Source: Torymus aiolomorphi (lineage: Eukaryota; Arthropoda; Insecta; Hymenoptera; Torymidae). Taken from it: a stretch of DNA of 64,000 nucleotides. Each line of letters begins with the position of its first letter. Position 1 is the first letter of the stretch. Below are positions 24,680-35,739 of this stretch, in pieces. Location of the stretch: contig CM070877.1 of the NCBI GenBank assembly GCA_036365515.1, positions 91,574,522-91,638,521 on the forward strand. The letters run 5' to 3'. Under the pieces are notes generated by a model, which did not search any database, was not told where the DNA came from, and worked only from the letters and a program-made list of their open reading frames with translations. A program made the position numbers and the translations under genes.

Positions 24680-25540
24680 TTTGCGAAATAATATGGGTCA
24701 GAACAATAAGAAGAAGAGGGTTAGTCGCAACCGTTCAAAATCTTGGGCATGGAGAAAGCTGAAGCGATTGTAAGTTAAAGTGGTATTAATTATGATGATG
24801 ATACTTTGTGTTTGGTGTACTTAATATGAATTTGAATAAGTGAATTATTATTTTTCTAAAGTTCACTCGGGGCAGGCTAGGGGAAAGAAATCCCCTATAA
24901 CCGATACGCCACGCGCGCGGCCGCGCTCACCGCTTACCCGCCTCTCGCAGCTGCCGAACTCAATTGTTTGTTTCTTTTGGCACAGTATTCAGAATCGATG
25001 TTGTGGAGTGTATCGTGTTCAAATTACGCAAAACATTCTCGTGTATATTGGCATACTGTGAATAGTTTTTTTTATTCGTCATAAACATTATTAAAGAATC
25101 GCAATCTAAACGTTTTATATTTCAGCAAAATACTTCTATCAGAATGTGTCACTCGCTTCGCCCGTGCGAAAAACGTCACATGAGCTAAATAATCACCTTC
25201 CGCACCCGTGTCGAAATGGACTATATTGCTTGCCGGTCTATAAACGGTCACTTTCAGCTCGCATAATAGGTCACAAAAACGCGAAAATTGTCCTTGTGTG
25301 ACAAGAAAGCTATTTTCCACCCAAATAAATCCATTTTAAGCGTTTACGGGTTTTGGAGAATATACTGGTTTAATTATAACTGACAGTTCCATACCAAGCA
25401 GCAAAATTTGAAATATCGATTTTTGAACATACGTTGAATAAAATTAACTATAAAAACAACAAATGCATCTGCTAAAACTAATTAAAGAACGTCCTTTTTA
25501 TATTGAATATTTTTTTCTCTGAACAATATTTGGCAACACA
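24680..25540. other. No supported gene; one short basic ORF
   Basis: A 27-codon ORF starts at ATG 24692 (MGQNNKKKRVSRNRSKSW...). It is followed at once by GTAAGT, which could be a splice donor, but nothing downstream supports an exon chain. Other ORFs in this stretch lack family features. Confidence 0.3.
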
Positions 25541-25546
25541 ATAGCT

Positions 25547-26540
25547 GGGTAAGTGTGTCAGTTACTGTGCCCATTAAGGTGATGTCCATAGTATTTGAGT
25601 AATTAATTTTTTTATTTTTTTATTTTCGATCATCTCAAGACCTTTATATGATAATTATATATTCTGTGAGCAGAATAAACATGTTTATAATACATTATTA
25701 TATGATAAATATTAAATAATTAATAAAATAATATCATAAGCCTTTGCATCAGTTACTGTATCCTCTAACTTAGTTACTGTGTGTCAGTTAGTATACATTG
25801 ATTTATTTACTGTGTGTCACTTAGTGTACAGTGTTTTATTTACTGTGTGTCACTTAGTGTACATTGTTTCAATTACTGTGCCTTAGATTCTGAACACTGC
25901 ATTTAACCCTATGTCACTTAGTGCTCATTGTTGTAATTATACACACTAGTCAATAGGAGATTAATTAAACCATATTAATTAAATAAAATATTATTTATTT
26001 AATATAGATAATGACAATCGTATTATTCAATTGGCTATTACTTTTCATAAAACTTAAATCACCCTACGCGAGCGGGCACAGTAATTGAATGCATTCATGA
26101 CTTGTCCAGTTACTGTGCACAGTAATAGAAACATACGGAAAATTCGTATTAGTTACTGGATTACATTAAATTAAACAATAATATTAAACAAAACCATTTT
26201 TTATTGTTCTATTGTCAACTAGATGGGTTTTATAAATATTAAGTGTATTTTTTGATTATAAAAAATGTTATTTTTGTAGTTTTCTATCACTTTTATGTAG
26301 GCTTATTCTTAAGGGTTCCGATAAGAAATTCATACAAATCGCGATGAGTAATTTAATACATTATTTTAAATATATTATACAAATAAATAAATTATATTAT
26401 GAGTTTAACAATGAACGCATTAATTTAATTTTATTTACACGTTTATACATCTATTGTTAAATATGATTATACGCCACTATAAATGAAAAAATCTAAGGGC
26501 ACAGTAGCTGAATCGGGCACAGTAACTGACACACTTACCC
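25547..26540. mobile_element. ~1 kb MITE with perfect 26-bp inverted repeats
   Basis: 25547-25572 (GGGTAAGTGTGTCAGTTACT...) is a perfect inverted match to 26515-26540. The motif TTACTGTG(C/T) or its complement recurs many times inside, including a tandem array of ~40-bp units at about 25748-25890 (TTACTGTGTGTCACTTAGTG). No transposase ORF is present. No unambiguous target duplication is visible, so the superfamily is undetermined. Confidence 0.8.
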
Positions 26541-26677
26541 TGGAGAAAGAACCGCTAAAAACATCAAAAATAGTCGTTTTTTGCTATTTCTTTACCAGAT
26601 TTGTTCTTACACAAAAATGTTTTTTGTGTATAATCTAATTGTAACATTTTTATGTATAATCAATTCCTGACGAGTTA

Positions 26678-27950
26678 CGAGGGTCATTTGATAAGTACCT
26701 AGCCTACAAATGAAAACACCAAAATTTTACAAAAAATAAAATTTATTTTTCAATGTAGTCTCCTTTTAGTTGAATACACTTGGTCCAGCGGTGTTCCAAT
26801 TTTTTTAACCCCGTTGAAAAAAATGTTTTCTCTTGGTTTGCAAAATAGGCCTCCGTGGCGGCGATTATTTCGTTATTGGAGTGGAATCTCTTCCCGGCGA
26901 GCGAATTTTTTAGGTTCGGAAACAAAAAAAAGTCGCACGGAGCCAAATCTGGAGAATACGGTGGATGGGGCAGCAGTTCGTAGCGTAATTCGACCAATTT
27001 AGTCGTGGCAAGTGCAGAAGTGTGAGCCGGTGCATTATCGTCGTGGAAAAGCACTTTCTTTTTAGACAAATGGGGCCGATTTTCTTCTAACACGGCGTCA
27101 AATCGGCTCAATAGTTCGGCGTAGTACTGTCCTGTGACCGTTTTGCCCTTCTCCAGGTAGTCAATAAAAATCACACCTTGAGAATCCCAGAAAACAGTGG
27201 CCATCACCTTTCCGGCCGACGGGACCGTCTTCGCCTTCTTCGGAGCAGGCTCACCGAGTAAGGTCCACTGTTTTGACTGCTCCTTGGTCTCTGGAGTGTA
27301 GTAGTGAATCCATGTTTCGTCGAAGGTCACGTAACGACGCAAAAACTCTTTTGGATTGCGATTAAACAGCTCCAAACACTGCTCTGAACTGGTCACACGA
27401 ATGCGCTTGTTGTCTGCAGTCAGCAAACGCGGCACCCACCTTGCTGACAGCTTCCTCATGCCTAAAATCTCATGTAGGATATGCCACACGCGTTCTTCTG
27501 AGATGCCTACTATCGCAGCTATCTCGTGCACCTTTAATCGGCTGTCTGACAAAACGATATCGTGTATTTTTGTCACGTTCTCCTCCGTAGTGGCTGTTTT
27601 CGGAGCACCTGGGCGTGGATCATCAAAAACCGACGTACGACCAGGTTGAAACTCGTTATACCAAAATTTAACGGTCGCCATCGAAGGAGAAGCATCCCCA
27701 TACACTGCATCCAAGCGTTCTTTAATTTCACTGCGCGATTTCTCTTCCAAAAACAAGAATCGAATCTCCATTTTTTCAAAAATCAACGGACACATTTGCT
27801 TTCACACGCTCTCAAAAATAAACTACAACTCCGATCCGGCTGAAATTTCATCTGTAACCGTTTACAGGAAGATACTGCACTGTAGTGTATTTCTGGTGCG
27901 ATAGTGGCACCATCTGGCGGTGAGGCTAGGTACTTGTCAAATGACCCTCG
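26678..27950 (-). mobile_element. Complete mariner transposon, 1273 bp
   Basis: Inverted ends of about 28 bp (CGAGGGTCATTTGA(T/C)AAGTA...) enclose one intact transposase gene. TA dinucleotides flank both sides (26676-26677 and 27951-27952), as expected for Tc1/mariner target duplication. The host sequence around it also exists uninterrupted at about 28105-28135 (CCTGACGAGTTAGA(C/T)CTATA), which acts as a paralogous empty site and confirms the boundaries. Confidence 0.95.
26743..27795 (-). CDS. Mariner transposase (DD34D), intact
   Basis: This 350-residue protein has the usual mariner length and would cut and paste the element in the nucleus. The N-terminal paired-type helix-turn-helix region includes MATVKFWYNEF (about 39-49) and VGISEERVWHILHE (96-109). 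WVPRLL occupies the WVPHEL-like linker (120-125). The catalytic triad is D159 (VTFDETW), D253 (HDDNAPAH) and D288 (SPDLAPCD), with 34 residues between the last two, the DD34D signature of mariner. The C-terminal phrases HRWTKCI and KGDY are typical of the SETMAR-related mariner group common in insects. The second-aspartate motif reads HDDN rather than HHDN, which leaves the triad complete. No stop or frameshift was found, so the gene could still be functional. The ATG at 27795 gives the longest frame; the methionine at residue 9 is an alternative start. Confidence 0.95.
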   Translation of the reverse strand: MCPLIFEKMEIRFLFLEEKSRSEIKERLDAVYGDASPSMATVKFWYNEFQPGRTSVFDDPRPGAPKTATTEENVTKIHDIVLSDSRLKVHEIAAIVGISEERVWHILHEILGMRKLSARWVPRLLTADNKRIRVTSSEQCLELFNRNPKEFLRRYVTFDETWIHYYTPETKEQSKQWTLLGEPAPKKAKTVPSAGKVMATVFWDSQGVIFIDYLEKGKTVTGQYYAELLSRFDAVLEENRPHLSKKKVLFHDDNAPAHTSALATTKLVELRYELLPHPPYSPDLAPCDFFLFPNLKNSLAGKRFHSNNEIIAATEAYFANQEKTFFSTGLKKLEHRWTKCIQLKGDYIEK

Positions 27951-28084
27951 TAGACCTATAAAAACGATTGTTTATGACTAAAATATACATAAACTGAACG
28001 ATTTTCTTGACAGTATTTTATTTTACAGAAATATGTTAAATGTAAAAATTGTAGATTATAATAAAACAAAACTTTTTCTCATTT

Positions 28085-28140
28085 ACCATTTTTATGTACA
28101 ATCTATTCCTGACGAGTTAGATCTATAAAAACGATTCAAT
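28085..28140 (+). repeat. Uninterrupted copy of the mariner target repeat
   Basis: CCTGACGAGTTAGATCTATAA and flanks match the sequence split by the mariner (CCTGACGAGT|TA at 26677 and TAGACCTATAAAAACGATT after 27950). This gives the pre-insertion arrangement. Confidence 0.85.
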
Positions 28141-28155
28141 CGAAGAACAACAATA

Positions 28156-28314
28156 TTAAGTTTCTGGAATGATGTAACCATTTTCATTTGGGTAGCCAAT
28201 TTCATTGATTCGGATGAGCGTTTGAGAGTGAGAAAATTTCGCTGCAAAGAGATTATTAAATTGATTGCTGCGATTTCCAAGTTCATCAAGATAGAGATTT
28301 TTAAAGTAACCCAT
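28156..28314 (-). other. Short 52-codon ORF of unknown meaning
   Basis: ATG to TAA with protein-like composition (it begins MGYFKNLYLDELGNRSNQF). An in-frame TAA lies just upstream. No family recognised. The surrounding 28320-29270 is AT-rich with nothing else recognised. Confidence 0.2.
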
Positions 28315-29270
28315 CAGTTATTTTGAATTTTTTTTTAATTAATTACATAACGTATGCACGTGAAAAAAGGTATGCAGGATCCTCGGTGTAGTCAAGCAAT
28401 GGCTGCATAATCCTACGAGGTGGTACTAACACTAGTTCTTTTACTGTCTATCTTCCTTATTGCACAGAGACTTTTCTGGATGAAAAGTATTGTGCCTTAT
28501 GTATTTTGATCCGCATAATCTGAATATAAAAGTCTTCTTGCAAACAGTGTTGAACATTTTTTTTTTCGAATGCAATTATTTTAACTAGTAGTACTTTTGT
28601 TTATAAAAATGTATGCTATTTTGTGAAGAATCCAGTATTAAAAATGAGTATCTTGAGCGACAAAAGTTGTATTGCAAATTTCTTAATTATTCAAATCTAC
28701 CTATTCAGTACTAAAAATAAATAGCCAAAGGGGATTAAAGACGAAAAGAATTGTGATTTGTACATACACTGTCTTGTCATACTGACATGTTCGGGAACAA
28801 CTCGTAATTATCAGAAACTAGACATCTAAAACTTTGTAAAAAAATTCTTTAACTATAACATTTTAATACTATATGTTTGAATAGTGTAAAATCAAAAATA
28901 CGTAACACAATTTTGTCACTAAAGACAGTCAATTTTTATTTATTATTTTTTTATTTAAAAAATTTTATTTGATTGGTTTTTCTAAATACTATATGCTTCA
29001 ATAGAAGACGATCAATAGGAAGGAAATAGTGTCAAGTCAAAGTAAAAAAATTATTAAATAATAAAATTTTTAAAAATCCTTAGTTTAAATTAAAATTTTT
29101 CGATTATGGTCTGAACAATTAAAAACAAAGATTGTACAACTTTATGCTCGAAAAGTGTTTAAACTAAGTACTTATGTCGTAATGTGCTGCAGCGCAGCGA
29201 AAGACAGACACGTTGCGCGTAGTCACTCGAGTGATACACAATATTGCGCAGCCTGTTTTTAGTGTATTAT

Positions 29271-29469
29271 GCTGCTTCTACAACCTACCGAATTTTTTTG
29301 GCGTGTCCGTCAAAATCATTAGAGAATGTTACTAACATTCACAGAGCCAACCATTTAAACTCAATATCTTGCGATTATTTTTTAAAAGGTTGGCTCTGTG
29401 AATGTTACTAACATGCTCTAGTGATTTTGACGGACACGCCAAAAAAATTCGGTAGGTTGTAGAAGCAGC
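29271..29469. repeat. Near-perfect hairpin element, 82-bp arms
   Basis: 29271-29352 (GCTGCTTCTACAACCTACCG...) and 29388-29469 are inverted copies with few mismatches, separated by a ~35-bp AT-rich loop. Probably a MITE or the product of hairpin-forming DNA. Confidence 0.85.
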
Positions 29470-29563
29470 ATTAGCAAAATTCAAACGCGCTCGGCGCGTA
29501 AGTACTATTTTGTTTTTGAGGTTATGAACACTATTTTTTTTCGTTAAAGTACGTTCGTGGTAT

Positions 29564-29590
29564 TTAAGGCTATGTGATACTCAAGTGAAA
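29564..29590 (+). repeat. Left inverted end with TTAA
   Basis: TTAA followed by GGCTATGTGATACTCAA. The inverted counterpart, with one mismatch over 17-18 bp, lies at 37539-37559. Together they could be the ends of an ~8 kb TTAA-targeted element, or of two related smaller ones. Confidence 0.5.
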
Positions 29591-30059
29591 ATCCCTACGT
29601 TACCGATATGTCGGTAACATATAATATATTAAATAATAATTTAATTAACAATAATTTTTATGACAAAAACGCTTAATTAGGTCCTCGGAAATTCTTTGAA
29701 GATGATTATATTAAATTTTCAGAACAGAACTGATGATTGTCATCGAGATATTTGTATTTTAGTCACATTTTTTATCTAAAAAAAGGATTTTAGCTCGAAT
29801 ATACATCGGATTTGCCTGAAATTTTATACACATGCTCGCCATAACATTTGCGAGTGCCTAATTACGCGCTTTTTTTGAAAATCAACAAAAAGTATAATTT
29901 TATGATTTTCCACATATAAACTTCCGACAAGAAGTTGTGAGGTTGACAAAACTGTTCAGTACTTCTATACCACTAACGTAAGATGGTTGTGTACGGTGCA
30001 AACTAAGTCGTACCAACCCTTTTTGATGCACTATATTTGTTTACGTTTTATTGTTATCA

Positions 30060-30330
30060 TAAATTAGTGTAGATGGCGCTGTGACTACACTTTTGCAGAA
30101 TAAAAATCTAAATGAAGGAGCGCGATAATAACAGAGTAGCACTCTGAAGTAATAATTTATTCGTGGTAGCAGCTAAGGTCGGACGAAGCGTTTATTTTTG
30201 TGTGGTGTTGTGTTCCTTGCAGGTAGCAGCACGTCAGCAGAGAAACAGCAGTAGAGTACCTCTCAGGGTTGAAGATAAGTAACACCGTGTTATATAACCT
30301 CCCAGTTGACGTCATGTTGTCTAAGGTAAA
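30060..30330 (+). other. Possible 5' exon region, weak
   Basis: An acceptor-like TTCCTTGCAG precedes GTAGCAGCACGTCAGCAG (about 30220). A short ATGTTGTCTAAG directly precedes GTAAAC (30313-30330). This resembles a UTR or first exon, but no coding continuity is visible. The stretch 30340-31270 holds only AT-rich sequence without recognised features. Confidence 0.2.
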
Positions 30331-31335
30331 CATTACGACGTCTTAGCTGTCATCTGATTTGAGCTTTTTTCCAAGTTAGGGGATGTCGAGTCTTTTGTTC
30401 AACACCTGAAAAGCAAATTCTCGAGCTCTGTGTGCAAATATCGGGCATTCTTATTCTTTTATCTGTTGCTGATGCTACTGCTCTGCACTCAGGTTTACTG
30501 ACATACAGCATTCTGGCACAATGGTAAATGAGAGATAGGATAATCTGGATCATAAATTGTTTAGAAAAAAGTGTATATGTATGCATATGATTTAACCATA
30601 AAGGTAGACTCTATTTCTTTTGTTAATTATTGATTCTTATTATTTTTATTATCAATATTTTATTTCAGATTGCGATAGAAATTCTATTTTATTTATTCTA
30701 TAAAGTAATATAAATGATGTTTAAATATAATTTTATGTAACAATTAATTTTAAATTGTTTTTTTTGGTTAACTTCCTGCTCGGTAGAAAAAAATTATGTT
30801 TTTTAAATTTAATGCACTCTTAGGCTCTAAATGATTTTATTACTAATTCTAATAAATTCTAATTTATTAACAATGTTTATTTTAGTTTTAACTAGACAGA
30901 GAACAGAGAACCAGCCTGAGTTGGGGATCTTTATTATTTGTACACCTGATTACTTATAGATAATTTAAAAATTGTAGAAATAACGATTAACTACAAGCTC
31001 AACAATGTTAAACTAACCTCAAAATGTACAACGTCGAATGTTCAACATCTACGACATATCAATAGATGAAAATACACTAGTAAAGCGATGTGAGGTCTAA
31101 AATCAACCCAAATTCATTATTTATTAAACTAACTTTCGAACGTTTATTTTGAAAAATGCGTCAATTAAGTCCTTCCTATATGCAAGTAATAATATACTAA
31201 GAATTTTTTTAATGATTCGATTAGTATTTACATAAGATTTTTTTGAAAAAATACGTCAATTAGACACCCAATATATGTCATTACTACACACAGGAATTTT
31301 TTGTACGATTCCATCGGTATACGGCGCATACGACG

Positions 31336-32660
31336 TATGGACTTACGGCGGCGGTTCGCCTCTCAGCCCGCGCGGAGAGAACCGCTGCCGTAGGCCTCGA
31401 TCTGACGCGGCCTATTTACCGGCTTCGCCTTTGTTTCGTGTGGTACGATATAGCATTCATTGGCCGAACAGTATGTCTTGACTTTATTCATAGATTACCA
31501 AAAATTTAATATCAATAAGATTTATTACAATAGCGAATATTAATTAGGGATTGTACGAAGCATAGAACGTAAAGAACAGCCTCACCGCCCTTTGCAGGCA
31601 CCAGTGAAAGAGAGAATGCAGCTGTAATTGTTGAATGCATAAAATCTAATGGTAAATTCTTTTATTTCCGTGCACATATCACCCGAAATCGTCGTTATAT
31701 ACGCATTTCGAGTGTGCGCATACTCCGTGCACTTACGGCGGCGGCTCGCCTCTCGGCCCGCGCGAAGAGAGCCGCTGCCGTAGGCCTCGATCTGACGCGA
31801 CCTATTTGCTGGCTTCGCTCTTGTTTTATGAATAATGTAGTGGCAAGTCCTTTTATTTCGGTGCTCATGTCACCCAAAATTGTCCCCATATCCGAATTCC
31901 GCGTGTGCGCACACGACGTGTGGACCTACGGCGGCGGCTCGCCTCTCAGCCCGCGCGAAGAGAGCCGCTGCCGCAGGCCTCGATCTGACTCGACCTATTT
32001 GCCGGCTTCGCCCTTGTTTTATGAATAATGTAGTGGCAAGTACTTTTATTTCGGTGCACATATCACCCGAAATAGTCCCCATATCCGAATTCTGCGCGTG
32101 CGCCCACGACGTGTGGACCTACGGCGGCGGCTCGCCTCTCAGGCTGGGCGAAGAGAGCCGCTGCCGTAGGCCTCGGTCTGACGCGGCCTATTTACCGGCT
32201 TCGTCCTTGTTTTGCGTGATACTATATAGCATTCATTGGCCTAACAGTATGTCTTGACTTTATTCATAGATTACCAAAAATTTAATATCAATAAGACTTA
32301 TTACAATAGCGAAAATTAATTATGGATTGTGCGAAGCATAGAACGTTCACGCAGTATGCGCACGCATGCACGCACGAAATGCAGATAGCTGGACTTTTTC
32401 GAGTCATATGCGCACCGAAATAAAAGTATTTGCCATTACATTATTCATAAAACAAGGGCGAAGCCGGTAAATAGGCCGCGTCAGATCGAGGCCTACGGCA
32501 GCGGCTGTCTTCGCGCGGGCTGAGAGGCGAGCCGCCGCCGTAGGTCCACACGTCGTGTGCGCAGGCGCGGAATTCGGATATGGGGACGATTTCGGGTGAT
32601 ATGTGCACCGAAATAAAAGTACTTACCACTATATTATTCATAAAACAAGGGCAAAGCCGG
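31336..32660. repeat. 193-bp GC-rich hairpin satellite with inverted last copy
   Basis: ACGGCGGCGG marks copies at about 31345, 31735, 31928 and 32121 (193-bp spacing, one interval of 390). An inverted copy lies at about 32440-32650. Each unit contains a GC-rich stem (CCTACGGCGGCGGCTC pairing with GAGCCGCTGCCGTAGG) next to an AT-richer part (TTTATTTCGGTGCACATATC). A separate ~130-bp segment (GATATAGCATTCATTGGCC...) at 31445-31575 is repeated at 32220-32348. ORFs here are repeat products on both strands. Confidence 0.85.
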
Positions 32661-33729
32661 CTATACCTCGCGTCTAGAGTAATGGAAGAAAATACCATTT
32701 ACCCCTATCATAACGGGAATGGTTTTCATCTAACCAGATGTTGCTTATAATTATATGCCAATTTCTATTTTGTATCTGAGCAATTCTATTCAGAGGAATT
32801 TTTGGTTATTGACGAGCATCCATAATACACGATGATTAACTGTATTGCCAAATGCAGCTCTATCGAAATATTTCCTTTCTTTCGTACATACTTATCTAAA
32901 AAATATCAGGCTCACTATTTGAAAGGAATAATAGTCGGTGAAATGGGAATTTCACGATAAAATAACACGATTTAACCTCTTTTATCTCATAAATTCGTGA
33001 ACCGGAACTCCTGTATATTGAAAACTGCACATTCTTTTATCACAAACGAAAACTGTATAGCAGGCACATTTAGTAGTCTACGGGTGGCCAGAGCCGTTCG
33101 ACGCTCGACCGAACTCGACTACCCATAGAGTAGCTGGCCCCCGACAAGCTCTGTCGGTTTCGGTCTTGTAATTGCGTACTATATTATAACCAATTGCTTA
33201 GCACTATTCATATAAAAATTTCCAATATCGCTAGAATCTTATGTTCTGACTTATTTTCATAGCATATCGATCTATCAAGGCAAATTAAAAGCAAAACCAA
33301 TTATATATTGATAGTATGTGTGCTGCTTTTTCTATATAGATAAATAAACACATTAAAAACATAAAGAACAACTGGATCATCGACCTTTTTTAATTTTGTC
33401 TACGCTGCAAAATATTTTGAGCTTTCATTCATTTGTGTACTTATTGTAAAGAACATGTGCTACAGCCTTTTGAATTTTAAACTCTTAAGCTCCAAAAAAG
33501 TTAAGAGTTCCTTAGATTTACGGATATATGAATGGAAATCCATCTATAAAAAATAAATTGTCACATTACGCTGTATTGCGCGCTCATCTCATGACGAAAG
33601 CAATCGTTACTTTTTCCAATTGGATTAGCAGATATAGGTACACGGGGAAACAGAAGCGAAAAACTTACGGCGCCTGGACCAACCAAAATCGCTAACAGCT
33701 GAAAAACAGCTTGCGAGAGGCAAAGAAAC

Positions 33730-34650
33730 TCAGTTGCCAGTTTACGTGGGCTCATATGATAACATAGCAGCCAGCGGTAATTCGCAGAATTCTTCCGAGC
33801 TCCCCGAGCGCCGTCGAAGCGCGCGCCCGGGTTGTCGATGCCGCAGTCGCGCCACCGCACTCCGTAGCCGAGATTTGACAACACTGCGCTTTCGCGTAGT
33901 AGGAAGCGACAACCACACCGCTAGACGCGGCGATGTCGGCACGCCGCGGCTCCTCGAGAACAGTGGAGAGCAAAGACAAACATACACACAACGCATACGC
34001 GCATAGTAGGAAAGAGTGCACTTCCCGAGGACATCACCGAGGCGAACGCGACGGAGAAGCGACGGCGATGGTGCAATTGAAGCCACGCTCCCGCGACCGA
34101 CTTGAGTAAGTACTTCACTTCGGACTTTATTCTGTAGTATCTATAGTATAGCCGAACCTAACCTCCAAATTTCCATCTGCCTGATTTCCTAACCCCCTAG
34201 AAGTTCGATACTGCTCTCCTCATTCCTAATGCTTGACACATTATTAATATATTTTGTTGTGCCTAAAGCGAAGAGCTGCTGTACATGACCACGCGCTTTC
34301 ACATAATTCTACTCCCCTCGAGAGTTGCCGGTGCAGCTACCACTTCCCGAGGACATCACCGAGGCGAGCATGACGGGGTCAGAGATGGTGCAGTTGAATG
34401 AAGACCACGCTCCTGCAACCAATTCGAGTAAGTACTTTGGTTCGGACTGGGACTTTATTATGTAGCATAGCTGAACCTAACCTCCAAATTTCTGTCTATC
34501 TGCTCGCCTTTTCCTGGCAGTTTGATACTGTTTTCCTCATCTCTAATACTTGACACGTTATTTATATATTTTGTTCTGCCTAAAGCGAAGAGCTCCTGCA
34601 GATGATCACACGCCTTCATAAGATTCTATTCCTCTCGAGGGCAGCATTAA
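33730..34650 (+). repeat. ~320-bp tandem duplication with candidate splice donors
   Basis: Two copies, about 34020-34341 and 34342-34650, each start CTTCCCGAGGACATCACCGAG and contain ATGGTGCA(A/G)TTGAA. Each then reaches a consensus donor (CTTGA|GTAAGT and TTCGA|GTAAGT), followed by a conserved intron-like stretch with GAACCTAACCTCCAAATTTC. Upstream, 33730-34020 is GC-rich, as promoters and 5' exons often are. This could be a duplicated 5' exon, but coding function is unproven. Confidence 0.5.
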
Positions 34651-34667
34651 TATAATTTGGCAATACA

Positions 34668-34922
34668 ATGGAGAAGCGTTGGGGATACGGCGACGAGATC
34701 GCATTCTGTTCCATGGCACCTAGCTGTGCAGAGATTCTCCTGGTGAAGTGTAAGTTGCAAAGTGCTTCTGGAGTATTAATGTGTACAGCTGCCCTACGCT
34801 GCAAACAACACGGGGCAAACCTTAGTGAGAAATCTGTGATGTGCATAATTAAAGGCACTGATATCACCGACACTTCTGCGATGGATGAAAATGAACTGGC
34901 AGCGATTTCTTATCTCTTTTAA
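34668..34922 (+). other. 85-codon ORF, possible exon
   Basis: The ORF begins MEKRWGYGDEIAFCSMAPSC. Within it, GTGAAGT|GTAAGTTG at about 34746 is a good donor match, so the real exon, if any, may be only the first ~26 codons. No protein family recognised. The phrase CCTACGCTG(C/T)AAACAACAC recurs at about 35610. Confidence 0.25.
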
Positions 34923-35225
34923 CATTATGTGGCTAAACCCCTGGTGCCAATGAAGCTTCCCAATAACTGTTGTTGTCTTTTCAGCTGGTGAGTATACTTT
35001 CAATGTGATACTATTGGGATTGTTGCTTCAGCCACGTACTCTTCTTTCAGCAGAGGCAGAATGGATTATGAAGTTGTGTGTTGCACGCCTGTCTAGCCTC
35101 CAAGAGCGTTTACAGGGCAATTGTGATTGTAACAGCTATCGTTCCAACTACTGTTTATTCTTATTCTTTTATACGTCATGCAATGAGTGATTCTAGTCCA
35201 ACTAATCCTTTTCTTTATATTACAG

Positions 35226-35318
35226 GTACGATATATAGCATATGAGAAAGATAAAAGTCAGCAAGGCCCAAGCGGGTGCAAGAGGCGCCGTCAAGAGGCC
35301 AACGTCACTACGCCTCAG
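35226..35318 (+). other. Candidate internal exon, 93 bp
   Basis: An acceptor (TTATATTACAG) and a donor (CCTCAG|GTAGCT) bracket exactly 31 open codons reading VRYIAYEKDKSQQGPSGCKR and on to a basic stretch with RRRQEAN. Length divisible by three, good splice sites and protein-like composition suggest an exon, but no family was recognised and no partner exon can be assigned with certainty. Confidence 0.35.
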
Positions 35319-35739
35319 GTAGCTGAACTCCTATTACCATCCTCTAATAATCATTGGGGCCTATAGAGAGCTTGCATGCTCTCTATCAACACTCTCATAT
35401 TGCTAGGAAAATACATTACAAGTAAGTCGTTGCGCCTAGAGAGTTGATTAAGCTGCTCAGAGCCTTCCCTAAATCTGAGCTCCCTGTGTAGATTTTCTAG
35501 TCCACACTTCTGTATTATATATGTCGACTCTAACTATATACATTTTCTTTATTGTAACAACATATGATGTTACAACCTTTCCACCCTATCATTATTGTGT
35601 GTACAGCTGTCCTACGCTGTAAACAACACTAGTGAAGGCATTGCTGAAGAGGCTGTCCTAGTTGACAGTCTTTACTGTGATTGTTGACAGCTAATGGCTG
35701 TCTGCTATGTCACTTATATACTACAATACTGCAGGAATC

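Noticed and set aside
31275..32698. ORFs containing DVWTYGGGSPLSPRE
   Set aside because: Repeat-encoded by the 193-bp satellite in both orientations; no start or family context.
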